DNA of 64,000 nucleotides from Candidatus Methanoperedens sp. BLZ2 (GCF_002487355.1 NZ_NTMG01000019.1:1-64000); one strand, 5' to 3'. Positions 16,264 to 24,723 are shown, numbered from the stretch's first letter. The notes: generated by a model not told the origin, from the letters alone. Translations and numbers: made by a program.

Positions 16264-16375
16264 AATGGAACCTGGCGTCGGTATCCGATAAACTAAATAT
16301 AAACTCATATGCAGCGACACTATTATTATAATAGGGTGTATACACTTTTATTCTATAGAAACCTAATAACCTTCA

Positions 16376-17293
16376 ATGAGAAAAGGCAACTACAGATTCA
16401 GGCGACCTCGCTGCTGCGGCTCTATGATGGTCTCAGCTTATATCAGGCATGGAAGATCGGCGCCGGGTATAGAAAAGGTAGGACTGTACTGCACACGATG
16501 CAGGCGGTTTGAGATAGAAAGACTTATGCACCCAGCCTTTACTGATTTTGTCAGGAAATTTCCAATTTTAAAGCATGTGGAAATCGCATTGAAGCCTTAC
16601 ATGGATACAGTCAGGGGACTATATTTTCATGGAAGCAGGGCAAGAGGAGACCACAGGGAGGACTCCGATTACGACCTTGTGCTTATTACCGGTAAAAAAA
16701 TAGATGATAAATTAAAGTCCGAGCTGAAGGAACATAATATCCAGGTGGAAGTTTTTACTTTGAGTCAGTTAAAAAAACAGCTTGATCTGACCCCATCGTA
16801 TCTGCTGACAGTTCTAAGGGAAAGCGTGCCCTTGATCGGAGCCGAATTGAGGGAAAAACTGGTAAGAAAGAAGATGAATGATATCGCTCTTCAGGTTGAA
16901 CTCAAGGACTGCATAAGACAGCTTGACTATCTTAAAATGATGCTGAAGAATGAACCTGATGATTTTATTAAAGCCCGTGTCATTCATTCTGCCATCCTGC
17001 GCCTGAGGCAGGCATATTCGATCAAGCGGCTGTATCATAGCGATGTGCCTGAGCTTTCCATGGAATTCAGAAAGTATTTTAATCATAATTTTGAGGAGCT
17101 CTATGAGTTATACAGGATTGTGAGGGACATGGTTCATGGCGATGGATTGAATGAAGAAGAATTACCTGAAAAAGTGAGAACTATGGCAAAAAGCAGGCTT
17201 AATAAACTTGTCAATTCAGTGGACTCTTATGCAAAAAATGTCCTTGACAGGATAATGATATCCGAAAAAATTGCCCCATTAAATCCTAAATAG
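16376..17293 (+). CDS. nucleotidyltransferase (MNT) with C-terminal HEPN-like domain
   Basis: The 305-residue protein has three parts. Residues 1-50 look like a zinc ribbon with a degenerate first knuckle (RCCGSMM instead of CxxCG) and a normal second one (YCTRC). Residues 60-160 hold the minimal nucleotidyltransferase signature HGSRARGDHREDSDYDL. The C-terminal 140 residues are helical, with the HEPN-like ARVIHSAILRLRQAY. MNT and HEPN proteins normally form two-gene toxin-antitoxin pairs in which MNT modifies and silences the HEPN RNase. Here both lie in one chain. The usual HEPN RxxxxxH catalytic motif is not obvious. It stands alone between pseudogenes and a PIN pair. Confidence 0.75.
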   Translation: MRKGNYRFRRPRCCGSMMVSAYIRHGRSAPGIEKVGLYCTRCRRFEIERLMHPAFTDFVRKFPILKHVEIALKPYMDTVRGLYFHGSRARGDHREDSDYDLVLITGKKIDDKLKSELKEHNIQVEVFTLSQLKKQLDLTPSYLLTVLRESVPLIGAELREKLVRKKMNDIALQVELKDCIRQLDYLKMMLKNEPDDFIKARVIHSAILRLRQAYSIKRLYHSDVPELSMEFRKYFNHNFEELYELYRIVRDMVHGDGLNEEELPEKVRTMAKSRLNKLVNSVDSYAKNVLDRIMISEKIAPLNPK

Positions 17294-17329
17294 CTCTTAG
17301 CATAGCGATTAGCAAACATCTTCAAATCC

Positions 17330-17800
17330 TCATTTTAACAGTAGTCTTCTTTGTTCCTGGCTGAATTCCATATAATCATATTTATTTAATGAAGCCAATA
17401 TGTTTTTAATATCGTCCACGCTAATTAAATCTATTTCCTTACAAAGAAGTAAAAACGAAACAATGTCAAGAACTTTAACTCCTAAATCCTCAGCGAATTC
17501 ACCCGTTTTTTTATCGTTTGTAAGAATAACTGAATTCGTTTCCAAAGCATATGAAATCGATTCGAGTTCTCCTTTTCCCAATTTTGATGAGTGAACTTTT
17601 TTATGTAAATTATCTATACTAATGAGCTCAATTTTTTCCATAAGTTCAGCTAAACGATTGAAAAACGGAGCTTTTGTGAGTTCTTCAAAAACAGCTTGAG
17701 TGACGCATAATTTATCTGTTTCCAGAGCTTTGTAAATAAGTTCAACACGATTGATCTTGAAAAAAGCACTTAAAAAGTCGGTATCAACGACAGTTTGCAT
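17330..17800 (-). CDS. PIN-domain toxin (VapC-like, DUF3368/COG2405 type)
   Basis: The 156-residue protein has the acidic residues expected of a PIN RNase: D6 (VVDTDFL), a central Glu in GKGELES, and LTNDKK near the third acid. The length is normal. Its ATG overlaps the stop of the UPF0175 gene by one base (TAATG), the usual pairing for this antitoxin family. The probable role is a sequence-specific RNase held inactive by the upstream protein. Confidence 0.85.
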   Translation of the reverse strand: MQTVVDTDFLSAFFKINRVELIYKALETDKLCVTQAVFEELTKAPFFNRLAELMEKIELISIDNLHKKVHSSKLGKGELESISYALETNSVILTNDKKTGEFAEDLGVKVLDIVSFLLLCKEIDLISVDDIKNILASLNKYDYMEFSQEQRRLLLK

Positions 17801-18135
17801 TAATTGCCCCGAAGTATTTTGAGCACAGCCTTTGTACGACCTTTTGTTTTTGGAATTGATGCGCCAGCCTTACGTTTTATCCCGTGATCAGATAGGATTT
17901 TTTTCATCTCTTCAATACTTGTATCAACGATCTCTGCGGCTTTTCCAAGTGAAATCTCTTCTTTTTCATATAGTTTGCAGGCTATTGCAATTCGCAAATT
18001 CCTGTTCGCAGAAAGCATTGTATTTATTGCGTCAAGTATGAAGTCTTTCTTGTCTTTGTACAATCCAAGTTCATCGATTACATCTAATTCCTTCGCAATA
18101 TGAGGCGGTGGTGTAAAACGTATGGCTTCTGACAT
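17800..18135 (-). CDS. UPF0175 family antitoxin
   Basis: The 111-residue protein contains a ribbon/helix dimerisation part, then the UPF0175 helix-turn-helix core (AIACKLYEKEEISLGKAAEI), followed by VDTSIEEMKKILSDHGI. UPF0175 (COG2886) proteins act as antitoxins and transcriptional autoregulators for PIN toxins such as the one directly downstream. The C-terminal basic tail (KAGASIPKTKGRTKAVLK) could contact the toxin. The gene appears intact. Confidence 0.88.
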   Translation of the reverse strand: MSEAIRFTPPPHIAKELDVIDELGLYKDKKDFILDAINTMLSANRNLRIAIACKLYEKEEISLGKAAEIVDTSIEEMKKILSDHGIKRKAGASIPKTKGRTKAVLKILRGN

Positions 18136-18300
18136 ATATTTAAATATAAAATATGATTACTGGTTTATTAAGTTATTTGGAACATTAGCCATGATAATCT
18201 CGTCTGTGGTAGGTATGTCTGGCGACTATCGAAGATTATCCGCACTTATTGCCATGAATAGAACAACAGAATACGTGATTAAAATTTCCTTCCCAATGTC

Positions 18301-19509
18301 TTATAATTCCCCCCTGAACGCCTTCTGCATCAGGGCGCTGAACAAGTCATCTATCTGCTGCTTTGATTGGTTCTGGGATTGGCGCGTGGCTTCGATTTTC
18401 TCAACAATGCGGGCGAATTTTTGCTGGAGAAAAATAGGTGGAGTAATTATAGATAAATTCATTAGATTTTCTTGAGAAATTTTCACCATACTCCCGCTAC
18501 TTCCATGTGCCAAAGTATGCAGAATTTTTTTTATACTATTTGTTTGTAAATATTTTTCAAAAAATACTGGATTTAAAATTGATCTATTTACACGGATTCT
18601 GATTAATAAATCTGGATAAATCACTTTTTCTGGAACTCCTTTATACATTCCAGCTCTTCCGACTAATTCTCTTGTATTAGACCTTGAAATCAAAATATCT
18701 CCTATTTCTAAATCAATGCCTTTAGAAGGTTTATCCCCCTGGTAATATTTAGTAATCACATTAGAAAGTCCATTATCTCTTAAATTTGCCAACGATAAGA
18801 CTGGAAATCCCCTAGTTTCATCTGTACATATGGGAGACAAACCTGAATTTAATGGTATCTCAAGACATTCTCCAAGTGCTTTTTTATCCCATCCTTTTGC
18901 ATTAATTCCAAGGACCCCGAACATCTCCCGAAAAACGCTTTGCAGCAGCCTGTCCGTAAGCTCATCCGCCTGCGCCCTGAGCTTCTTTGTTTCCTCGGCT
19001 TTTTCAAGGATCGACACGATGCGGCGCTGGGTTGGGAGAGGGGGGAGGGGGATTTTGGTACTTTTCAAAATTGTTAGATTGATATTATTTTGTGCTACTC
19101 CTCTGCCTATGCTCTCAAAATAGCTCTTAAGCATTTTTAAATAATAATAGAGAAAATCAGGATTTAAATTGTTATTAGTCATTTGTATGCCAGCTAATGC
19201 TTGATTGCATGCTGCATCTATTTTCAATATTCCAACATCCCCGAGAGTCGCAAAAATTGAGATAAGAATGGTTCCTTTTGGAAATATCTTTGCAGATGAA
19301 TTTTCAAGACCTTCATTTGTAATTTTCTCAGAGGTTTCTGAGATATATTTGTCAGAAATATCTGATATTTTGACCCATGGAATAGTCCCCGCTTCCCAAT
19401 ATTCTTTCTTTCCTCTGCTCGGTGTTCCTCCTGAACCAATTGCTACAATTTCCCCCAGCTTCTTCCATTCCCACCCCTCCGGTAGCGTGCGCCGCTCATG
19501 AGCCTCCAT
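18301..19509 (-). CDS. hsdS: type I restriction enzyme specificity subunit
   Basis: The 402-residue protein has two target-recognition domains, each followed by a conserved helix. The first TRD starts LPEGWEWKKLGEI and ends PLPPLPTQRRIVSILEKAE. The second ends PPIFLQQKFARIVEKIEATR and QSKQQIDDLFSALMQKAF. It determines DNA sequence specificity for HsdM and HsdR. The length is normal and the frame is intact. hsdM is missing from its expected place upstream, and hsdR is damaged. The 5' end (19476-19498) is duplicated at 21580-21602, on the far side of the TcmP/DUF5131 pair. Unless an HsdM is encoded elsewhere, the protein has no partner. Confidence 0.93.
   Translation of the reverse strand: MEAHERRTLPEGWEWKKLGEIVAIGSGGTPSRGKKEYWEAGTIPWVKISDISDKYISETSEKITNEGLENSSAKIFPKGTILISIFATLGDVGILKIDAACNQALAGIQMTNNNLNPDFLYYYLKMLKSYFESIGRGVAQNNINLTILKSTKIPLPPLPTQRRIVSILEKAEETKKLRAQADELTDRLLQSVFREMFGVLGINAKGWDKKALGECLEIPLNSGLSPICTDETRGFPVLSLANLRDNGLSNVITKYYQGDKPSKGIDLEIGDILISRSNTRELVGRAGMYKGVPEKVIYPDLLIRIRVNRSILNPVFFEKYLQTNSIKKILHTLAHGSSGSMVKISQENLMNLSIITPPIFLQQKFARIVEKIEATRQSQNQSKQQIDDLFSALMQKAFRGEL
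19476..19498. repeat. direct repeat, hsdS 5' end (copy A)
   Basis: The 23-nt segment within the start of hsdS, containing AGCGTGCGCCGCTCA, is repeated with one mismatch at 21580-21602. The two copies bracket the TcmP/DUF5131 genes and the hairpin repeats. Confidence 0.7.
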
Positions 19510-19520
19510 TTATTGCTCCT

Positions 19521-19591
19521 TCTTTTGCGTTCTTCGCGCTCTTTGCGGTGCATATTTTAATCTCACCGCAAAGTACGCAGAGGGCGCAAAG
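19521..19591. repeat. hairpin repeat of GCAAAG units
   Basis: The left arm (19521-19550, ending CTCTTTGCGGTG) and right arm (19564-19591, starting CACCGCAAAG) are complementary over the CACCGCAAAG block and imperfectly beyond. A 13-base loop separates them. The unit period is nine bases (GCAAAG, GCAGAG, GCAAAG). Palindromes of this kind are dispersed in many prokaryotic genomes. It lies between hsdS and tcmP. Confidence 0.65.
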
Positions 19592-19633
19592 ACTGATTTT
19601 AAGGCGTGGACGAACGATGAGACCCGATTATTA

Positions 19634-19666
19634 AATCTGCGTTCATCTGCGTTTATCTGCGGTTCG
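19634..19666. repeat. single arm of the CGCAGATAAA repeat
   Basis: On the minus strand it reads CCGCAGATAAACGCAGATGA plus a further CGCAGAT, the same unit as in mvhD at 8547-8576. Only one arm is present, about 45 bases from the neighbouring GCAAAG hairpin. Confidence 0.65.
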
Positions 19667-19731
19667 TTTTTCTTAATGAAAACAGGCAACCCCCACATCT
19701 CAGATAATCCATTCATTATACATTTCCTCTT

Positions 19732-20718
19732 TTATTCCCAGAATAATTGTTTATGTCCTGACTTTTCAGCTTTGTTTTGAATTTTGGTTTTAGCCGAAAT
19801 AGTTTCAGCACTATTTTCCCATTCTATCTTTCTCCATTTTTGATATTGTGGGAGCTTTTGCAGCTTCATGACATAGTAACCGGCCTTATGATCAGTACAT
19901 AAGAATATAGTGTAAACAATAGCTCCATCGTTTGAAGGAACTTCCAAGATTATTGGCGGTTTTTTATAGAATTTTGATATTTTTTCAGCATACAGAAGAA
20001 TTAAAGCTTCTCGTGTGTTTTTCCCCATTCCAATATAGTTTTTCATTTTGGATTCCCATTCCTCTTTTTTCATACCCAAAGAAATACCCACCCAATCATC
20101 TTTTAAATAATCGATACCGGTCTCCCTTTGCAAGGTGCTGGTCATTAAATTGATAAATAATTCCGGTCTTCTAATCTCAGTATACTTTCCTTTTTTATAA
20201 GAGCCTTCCAATTTACATATTTTTTCTACAATACTCCAAGGAAGATCTTGGGGTTTGTATGGATCAAGAATCCACAGGTTTGGAAAGTTGGGATTTACAT
20301 TTTTTATTGCTTCATCTACTGCGAAATCAATTGGAAGAGTCTTGATCAAATAGTTGATTCTTTTGGGCAATTGTAAATTGATTAAACTTGTTTCCAGAGC
20401 TAATTTTTGAGATGTTGTTTCTTCCTGATCCTGGCCAAATGTATTCAAAAATAATAATCTACCACTTTGATATTTCTTAAGACATTCAGCAGCTAGCAAA
20501 GAGGACCCCTTCCAAGTATTTTTCTCTTCTGGACAATAGCACAATCCAGATGAAGCATATAAATCAAATATATCTAAAGTGGGCAGTTTCGATTTTCCAT
20601 CCTTTCCAACCTGGTTAGACCAGATATCCAGGTACGCTTCCAAAAAGGCATGTTTTTGTCTCGAATGCCATTTTGTTTGTTCACATACCCTGCCTTCTTG
20701 ATCTATTATTTGGCCCAT
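19732..20718 (-). CDS. tcmP: three-Cys-motif partner protein (TcmP)
   Basis: The 328-residue protein resembles the TIGR04474 family. A Rossmann-like start (DIFDLYASSGLCYC, then KGSSLLAAECL) corresponds to the DGFAGPG and GSPLIAL blocks usual in the family. ILDPYKPQDLPWSIVEKI and later LFINLMTSTL follow. Family members occur next to a Gp37/Gp68 (DUF5131) protein with a radical-SAM-like three-Cys motif, exactly as here, three bases apart. The biochemical role is not established. A methyltransferase-like fold and defence association are reasonable guesses. It lies inside an hsd locus. Confidence 0.85.
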   Translation of the reverse strand: MGQIIDQEGRVCEQTKWHSRQKHAFLEAYLDIWSNQVGKDGKSKLPTLDIFDLYASSGLCYCPEEKNTWKGSSLLAAECLKKYQSGRLLFLNTFGQDQEETTSQKLALETSLINLQLPKRINYLIKTLPIDFAVDEAIKNVNPNFPNLWILDPYKPQDLPWSIVEKICKLEGSYKKGKYTEIRRPELFINLMTSTLQRETGIDYLKDDWVGISLGMKKEEWESKMKNYIGMGKNTREALILLYAEKISKFYKKPPIILEVPSNDGAIVYTIFLCTDHKAGYYVMKLQKLPQYQKWRKIEWENSAETISAKTKIQNKAEKSGHKQLFWE

Positions 20719-20721
20719 TTA

Positions 20722-21447
20722 CTAAGCCTCAATAATTTTTCTTGCTCTATAAAATGACTGGGGGAATTCTTCTCTTAAAACCCATTCTGAACCCGGGTTT
20801 TTTGGGATTTGCCCTCGAATATTGGGCTTGACAAAGAGCGGTATGTCATAAGAGGATATCAAATCAACAACTCTTTTTACTATTTTTTGGTCTACGCTTT
20901 TAGCGCCAACGCCCGATTGTGCGCCAATTATAGCCCAATCAATGCCAGTGAGGTCATCTGGCAAAAAATTTCCCAATAAAGGTTCAAATGAAATGAATTT
21001 CATTATTGCGGATGATTTTTTGAGTGTCTCAAGCGGCTCTTCCCAATATCTCGATGTTCCATCAATCGAAACTCCAAGCCACACATTTTTTGGAAATTTG
21101 TCTCTAAATTCTGGCTCAATTATTTTTTGCTTTGTCAAAATCTGATAAGCATGCCATTTTGCCTTATCCATAACATTGTAAATATCTTCACGCCAGCTGC
21201 TTTTTACCTCAATATCAAAAAAATCCCCCATCGAACATGTAAATATCATTGACTGTTTTGTTTTTGTAAGAGGCTGTCCCAATCTTTGTGGATGGAAAGT
21301 GGGTTTAAAAGGAGCTTCTTTATCATATCCAGAGCGTCCTTTAAGGCGAGTTGCCATCTTTTTTGCATAACAATATAGACATCCATTATTACAGCCTGTT
21401 ATCGGATTCCAGCTATAGTCAGTCCATTCGATTTTCGTGATATTCAT
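20722..21447 (-). CDS. DUF5131 / phage Gp37-Gp68 family three-Cys-motif protein
   Basis: The 241-residue protein opens IEWTDYSWNPITGC and carries C19-x3-C23-x2-C26 (CNNGCLYCYA), a radical-SAM-like [4Fe-4S] motif. Other family landmarks include SMGDFFD, WHAYQILTKQ, NVWLGVSI and WAIIGAQSG. The family occurs in phages and in mobile or defence loci and pairs with TcmP, which follows directly. The substrate is unknown. The gene is intact and AT-rich, like its partner. Confidence 0.9.
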   Translation of the reverse strand: MNITKIEWTDYSWNPITGCNNGCLYCYAKKMATRLKGRSGYDKEAPFKPTFHPQRLGQPLTKTKQSMIFTCSMGDFFDIEVKSSWREDIYNVMDKAKWHAYQILTKQKIIEPEFRDKFPKNVWLGVSIDGTSRYWEEPLETLKKSSAIMKFISFEPLLGNFLPDDLTGIDWAIIGAQSGVGAKSVDQKIVKRVVDLISSYDIPLFVKPNIRGQIPKNPGSEWVLREEFPQSFYRARKIIEA

Positions 21448-21562
21448 TTTATATCCAATATTTTTTTATATTTCATATTTATTTTCAAACACGGTTTAAT
21501 ATCTGATTTAAGATAATATATATTATTGCCAAGCGGTGTGAAAGTATTATTTTGTATCTGTA

Positions 21563-21610
21563 TCAATAATGTTTCTCTTCCTCCGGCAGCGTGCGCCGCT
21601 CAACATTCAT
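21563..21610 (-). pseudogene. 16-codon remnant of an hsdS 5' end
   Basis: It reads MNVERRTLPEEEKHY and stops. ERRTLPE equals residues 5-11 of the intact HsdS at 19509. The matching DNA (21580-21602) shares 22 of 23 bases with the hsdS start. It marks where a second or original hsdS gene began before the TcmP/DUF5131 cassette. Confidence 0.65.
21580..21602. repeat. direct repeat, hsdS 5' end (copy B)
   Basis: Second copy of the 23-nt segment at 19476-19498, with one mismatch and in the same orientation. The two copies are about 2.1 kb apart. Confidence 0.7.
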
Positions 21611-21611
21611 G

Positions 21612-21815
21612 TCAATATGATAAACTTTTCTTTGACCATACTTCTTTTAATCTGTGTTGTAATTCGACTGAATCAATGTCAATATCTCCCAGAAGACCCG
21701 CAAGCGTGTCCACTTTAGATTTTCGTATTTCTATAATAACCTCTTCCCCTTCGGTGGGGGCCAATTTCTTCTTTGGTTTCAATATCTTCTCCCGGTAAAT
21801 TGCTCTTACTCTTAT
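21612..21815 (-). pseudogene. DUF104-type antitoxin remnant
   Basis: The frame encodes about 67 residues that look like a DUF104/VapB-type antitoxin: AIYREKILKPKKKL, then EGEEVIIEI and, near the end, DIDIDSVELQHRLKEVW. It lacks a proper start. The frame begins after a TAA at 21816-21818, and only a TTG at 21782 is available, which would remove the N-terminal strand. The PIN toxin that normally follows is absent; hsdS remnant DNA follows instead. I treat it as a broken antitoxin. Confidence 0.55.
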
Positions 21816-21845
21816 TTATATCAGTAATTGGTTTTGATATAATCC

Positions 21846-22013
21846 TCAAGCCTCCGCGAATATTTCCTTCTCTAATACACCGCAGATGTTAATAAAATCA
21901 TTCAATTCATTCTCGGTGAACATAGGCATTGGCGCATTAATACCAAAATTCGTGAACGGCGCATCATATAGCTCTGAATACTCTATGTGTTTTTTCTTCG
22001 AAAAGACCGTCTA
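21846..22013 (-). pseudogene. hsdR: detached C-terminal tail of HsdR behind an in-frame TAG
   Basis: The main hsdR frame stops at a TAG (22011-22013) directly after NFIRTV. The same frame then continues for 54 sense codons (TVFSKKKHIEYSELYDAPFT, then FGINAPMPMFTENEL) to a TGA at 21846. That sequence looks like the normal C-terminus of type I R subunits, which end with a PPFT- or APFT-containing helical bundle. The gene therefore has a premature stop. Read-through would restore the natural end. Confidence 0.65.
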
Positions 22014-24227
22014 CACAGTTCTGATAAAATTAAGCTGGTCGGCGTTGTAGTGCCTGCTATTCTCGATTATATAGGTATCGAAGGCATCCTTGATCCTCAC
22101 AGCCGGGTCAGGGAATTTATATAATCCCAGGATATTCTTGACGAACTGCACCAGCGTGCCTTTATTTTGAGCATAAACCTTCTGCAATACATCCTCAGTA
22201 ATATACAATTCAGGATTATTAAGCGTCAATTCAAGGTCGTGAAGATCAGACTCGGTCAGAGCCTCATCATTCTTGATCTTCAATATAGCAGGATGCTCAT
22301 CAGCCAGCTTCTTTATCCTGTCTTCTACCTTCTCTTTATACACCTTCACATATTCCTGCTTCGCATCAGGTCCGAATTCAATAAGTTTCCTCTGCTGTAT
22401 CATATCATCCATGTCAAGAACAATAGTCTTTCGAGGCTCTGACGCCATATATTTCATCAGTTTTGCAAGTTCCGATATCAGCATCTGCGAATCCCCAAAA
22501 GAAATGTTCTCCCAGAACCTGTTTGAAAGCACTTTTTCTTTAAATGCAAGCTTTGGTTTGATTACATTCAGCTCTTCAGGCAGGCAGTCCACCATCTCCC
22601 CTATCATTGGTTTTAACCGTTCCACCTCTTCCCTGTTCCCATGCAGGATTGCCACACCCAGTTTTTCGCATTTAAGGGTAAAAAAAGCCTCATTCAGGTT
22701 CACGTCCTGCTTGAATCTCATAAGCGGAGTGATTTTCTTCTTCAGGAATTCAACAGGGTCAAGTCCCACATTATCCCAGAGTTTCGGGGAAAGTGCTTTC
22801 TCTACATCCCTCAGGCTCTCCCGAACGCTCACCGAATCCTTTGGCAGCGATGCAATATCTTCAAGGAGTTTCTTTTTAATACCTTCCGCTTTCTCCACAT
22901 CGCCAGTATTCAGGCAATGCTCAAGCTGCCTGAGCCTGATAAGGAATATCCTGTTCGTAATCGCTTCCCCGGATTCTTTCTGATCGCCCTCGGGATGCAT
23001 ATCCCAGTACTCGAAATTATCCCAGAAATCAAATACCTTGAAGTAAACTTTTTTCCCATCCGGTAGCCAATCCTTATGCCTGCAGGCATCATCAGACCGT
23101 GTGCCTCTTCCAAGCATCTGCCAGAACTTGATCCTTGAAAAAACAGGCTTGGCAAAAACAAGATTACATACCTCCGGGACATCAATGCCGGTGTCCAGCA
23201 TATCCACAGAAATCGCAACTCTTGGCAGCGATTCTTCTTTAAACTCTTTGATCGAAGCCTGAGCCCTTGGGTCTTCCGATACTATCACACGGGTAAGACG
23301 GCCTTTATGTTCTGGATATAATCTCTCAAATGCTTCCCACAGTCTCTTTGCATGCATTTTTGAAATAGCAAATACAATTGTTTTTGCAGGAAGATTTCCC
23401 GATTGGTCAACAAGGCAATTATCCATGAATTCCCTGGCAATAGCTTCACTTGTTCCTTTTACAGCCACTTTTTTCTCAAGGTCAGTCCCTTCAAAATTGA
23501 TCTCATACGGATCAATACCCTCTCCGGATAACCTGTTTATCTCACCAACAGGCAGATCCGGTGTTTTTATACCTTCGATCTGGAAATGAGTCCGGGCGCC
23601 TGATATGTTCTTTCTGAAATCACAAAGCACGCCATCCCTTACAGCTTCCTCATAATCATAAAGCGCTGTCGCAACTTTATTTTCACAACCAAAGAACCTG
23701 AAGGTATCCCTTTCGATAAAATCAGCAGGTGTTGCAGTAAGACCAATTTGTATCCCGTCAAGATACGTGAATACATCTTTCCATTTGTTGTATATGGAAC
23801 GGTGAGCTTCATCAGAGATAATAACATCAAATTCCCCAGGCGATATCATATATTTTCCTGAACTATCCTTTTGATTGTAGATCTCCATAAATGTCTGGAT
23901 CGTTGATGCATAAAGCCTCGAATTCCTGTTAAAAACACCGGAGTGGATCATGGATTTTGCTTCTTCAGGGAAAAATCGCTTAAATCCATCATCGCACGCC
24001 TGTTTTCGAAGCGCCCTTCTATCAGCCAGGAAAAGTATCTTCTGCGCCCAGTTCGCTTTTAAAAGCACATCGATTATCGCCATAGCAACTCTTGTCTTTC
24101 CTGTCCCGGTTGCCATTACGATAAGCGCTTTGCGGTTTCCTTTCTGAATATGTTCCAGAACCCTTTTTGCGGATTCGGTACTTTTAGAGCGGTCAATAAT
24201 TCTCCTATCAATCGCAAAATCAGTCAA
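22011..24227 (-). CDS. hsdR: type I restriction enzyme R subunit, helicase part (split gene)
   Basis: The 738 residues cover the SF2 translocase of HsdR: Walker A MATGTGKT, DEAH box (ISDEAHRS), LTATP, and motif VI QMLGRGTRSD, followed by the helical C-terminal region. The nuclease domain is encoded separately just upstream and overlaps by 8 nt. The frame begins at a TTG inside the overlap (TTGA). Removing one A from the A8 tract at 24228-24235 would fuse both parts into one standard reading frame (ERKKLTDFAIDRRIID). The frame ends in a premature TAG. The gene is therefore a pseudogene, a phase-variable gene or affected by a sequencing error; hsdM is also missing. Confidence 0.88.
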   Translation of the reverse strand: MTDFAIDRRIIDRSKSTESAKRVLEHIQKGNRKALIVMATGTGKTRVAMAIIDVLLKANWAQKILFLADRRALRKQACDDGFKRFFPEEAKSMIHSGVFNRNSRLYASTIQTFMEIYNQKDSSGKYMISPGEFDVIISDEAHRSIYNKWKDVFTYLDGIQIGLTATPADFIERDTFRFFGCENKVATALYDYEEAVRDGVLCDFRKNISGARTHFQIEGIKTPDLPVGEINRLSGEGIDPYEINFEGTDLEKKVAVKGTSEAIAREFMDNCLVDQSGNLPAKTIVFAISKMHAKRLWEAFERLYPEHKGRLTRVIVSEDPRAQASIKEFKEESLPRVAISVDMLDTGIDVPEVCNLVFAKPVFSRIKFWQMLGRGTRSDDACRHKDWLPDGKKVYFKVFDFWDNFEYWDMHPEGDQKESGEAITNRIFLIRLRQLEHCLNTGDVEKAEGIKKKLLEDIASLPKDSVSVRESLRDVEKALSPKLWDNVGLDPVEFLKKKITPLMRFKQDVNLNEAFFTLKCEKLGVAILHGNREEVERLKPMIGEMVDCLPEELNVIKPKLAFKEKVLSNRFWENISFGDSQMLISELAKLMKYMASEPRKTIVLDMDDMIQQRKLIEFGPDAKQEYVKVYKEKVEDRIKKLADEHPAILKIKNDEALTESDLHDLELTLNNPELYITEDVLQKVYAQNKGTLVQFVKNILGLYKFPDPAVRIKDAFDTYIIENSRHYNADQLNFIRTV

Positions 24228-24693
24228 TTTTTTTTCTTTCTATACCCTGGAATTTTAGCCTCTCAAGATCACTCTGTGAAAAAAATCCTTTAACCTGTCT
24301 TGGCCCATAATGATCCCTGTCCCAGAACCATATCTCGTATCCATTTGATAAGAAGATGAAAACATCCCTTCCAGTCTGCGCTTTAATATCATTCGCATAC
24401 TCTTGTGCCTGTTTTTGTGCTGCGAGAATCGGGTCTCTTGATGTACGTTTTGCTTCAATGATAGCTATGGGTGCACCGAACCTGTCAAGAAGCAGATAAT
24501 CGACATATTTACTCTCCATGTCGTTTTTCATGGTCTCAGAGACTGTTTTATAGTTCTGTGCGCGAAAATCCGATTGTTTTGTATCGACCTCTACAATTAT
24601 TTTCCCCCTATCTCCTACGATCCATCCTTGCTCTTTGAGTATGACATCGATCCTTTGTTTTCTAGTTAAAAATTCATTAAGATCTTTGCTCAA
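24220..24693 (-). CDS. hsdR: type I restriction enzyme R subunit, N-terminal nuclease part (split gene)
   Basis: The 157 residues form the PD-(D/E)XK nuclease domain of HsdR. The catalytic core is VDYLLLDRFGAPIAIIEAKR, with the metal-binding Asp and the E-x-K pair. The domain ends with GFFSQSDLERLKFQ, which in intact HsdR leads straight into the translocase. The stop falls just after the A8 tract. As a separate protein it could in principle associate with the helicase part, but a frameshift is the simpler reading. Confidence 0.85.
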   Translation of the reverse strand: MSKDLNEFLTRKQRIDVILKEQGWIVGDRGKIIVEVDTKQSDFRAQNYKTVSETMKNDMESKYVDYLLLDRFGAPIAIIEAKRTSRDPILAAQKQAQEYANDIKAQTGRDVFIFLSNGYEIWFWDRDHYGPRQVKGFFSQSDLERLKFQGIERKKID

Positions 24694-24723
24694 ATTCTCC
24701 TCAGCATTACTTTTTAATAGATT

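Noticed and set aside
16037-16345. Minus-strand frame of 102 codons
   Set aside because: It lies opposite a plus-strand fragment whose translation (SYMRHTGQW, LSVDECL) looks like real protein. The minus-strand product has no such pattern.
22011-22013. The in-frame TAG in hsdR as a pyrrolysine codon
   Set aside because: Pyrrolysine occurs in methylamine methyltransferases of some archaea. hsdR has a second lesion, hsdM is missing, and no pyl genes are in the window. Decay is the simpler explanation.
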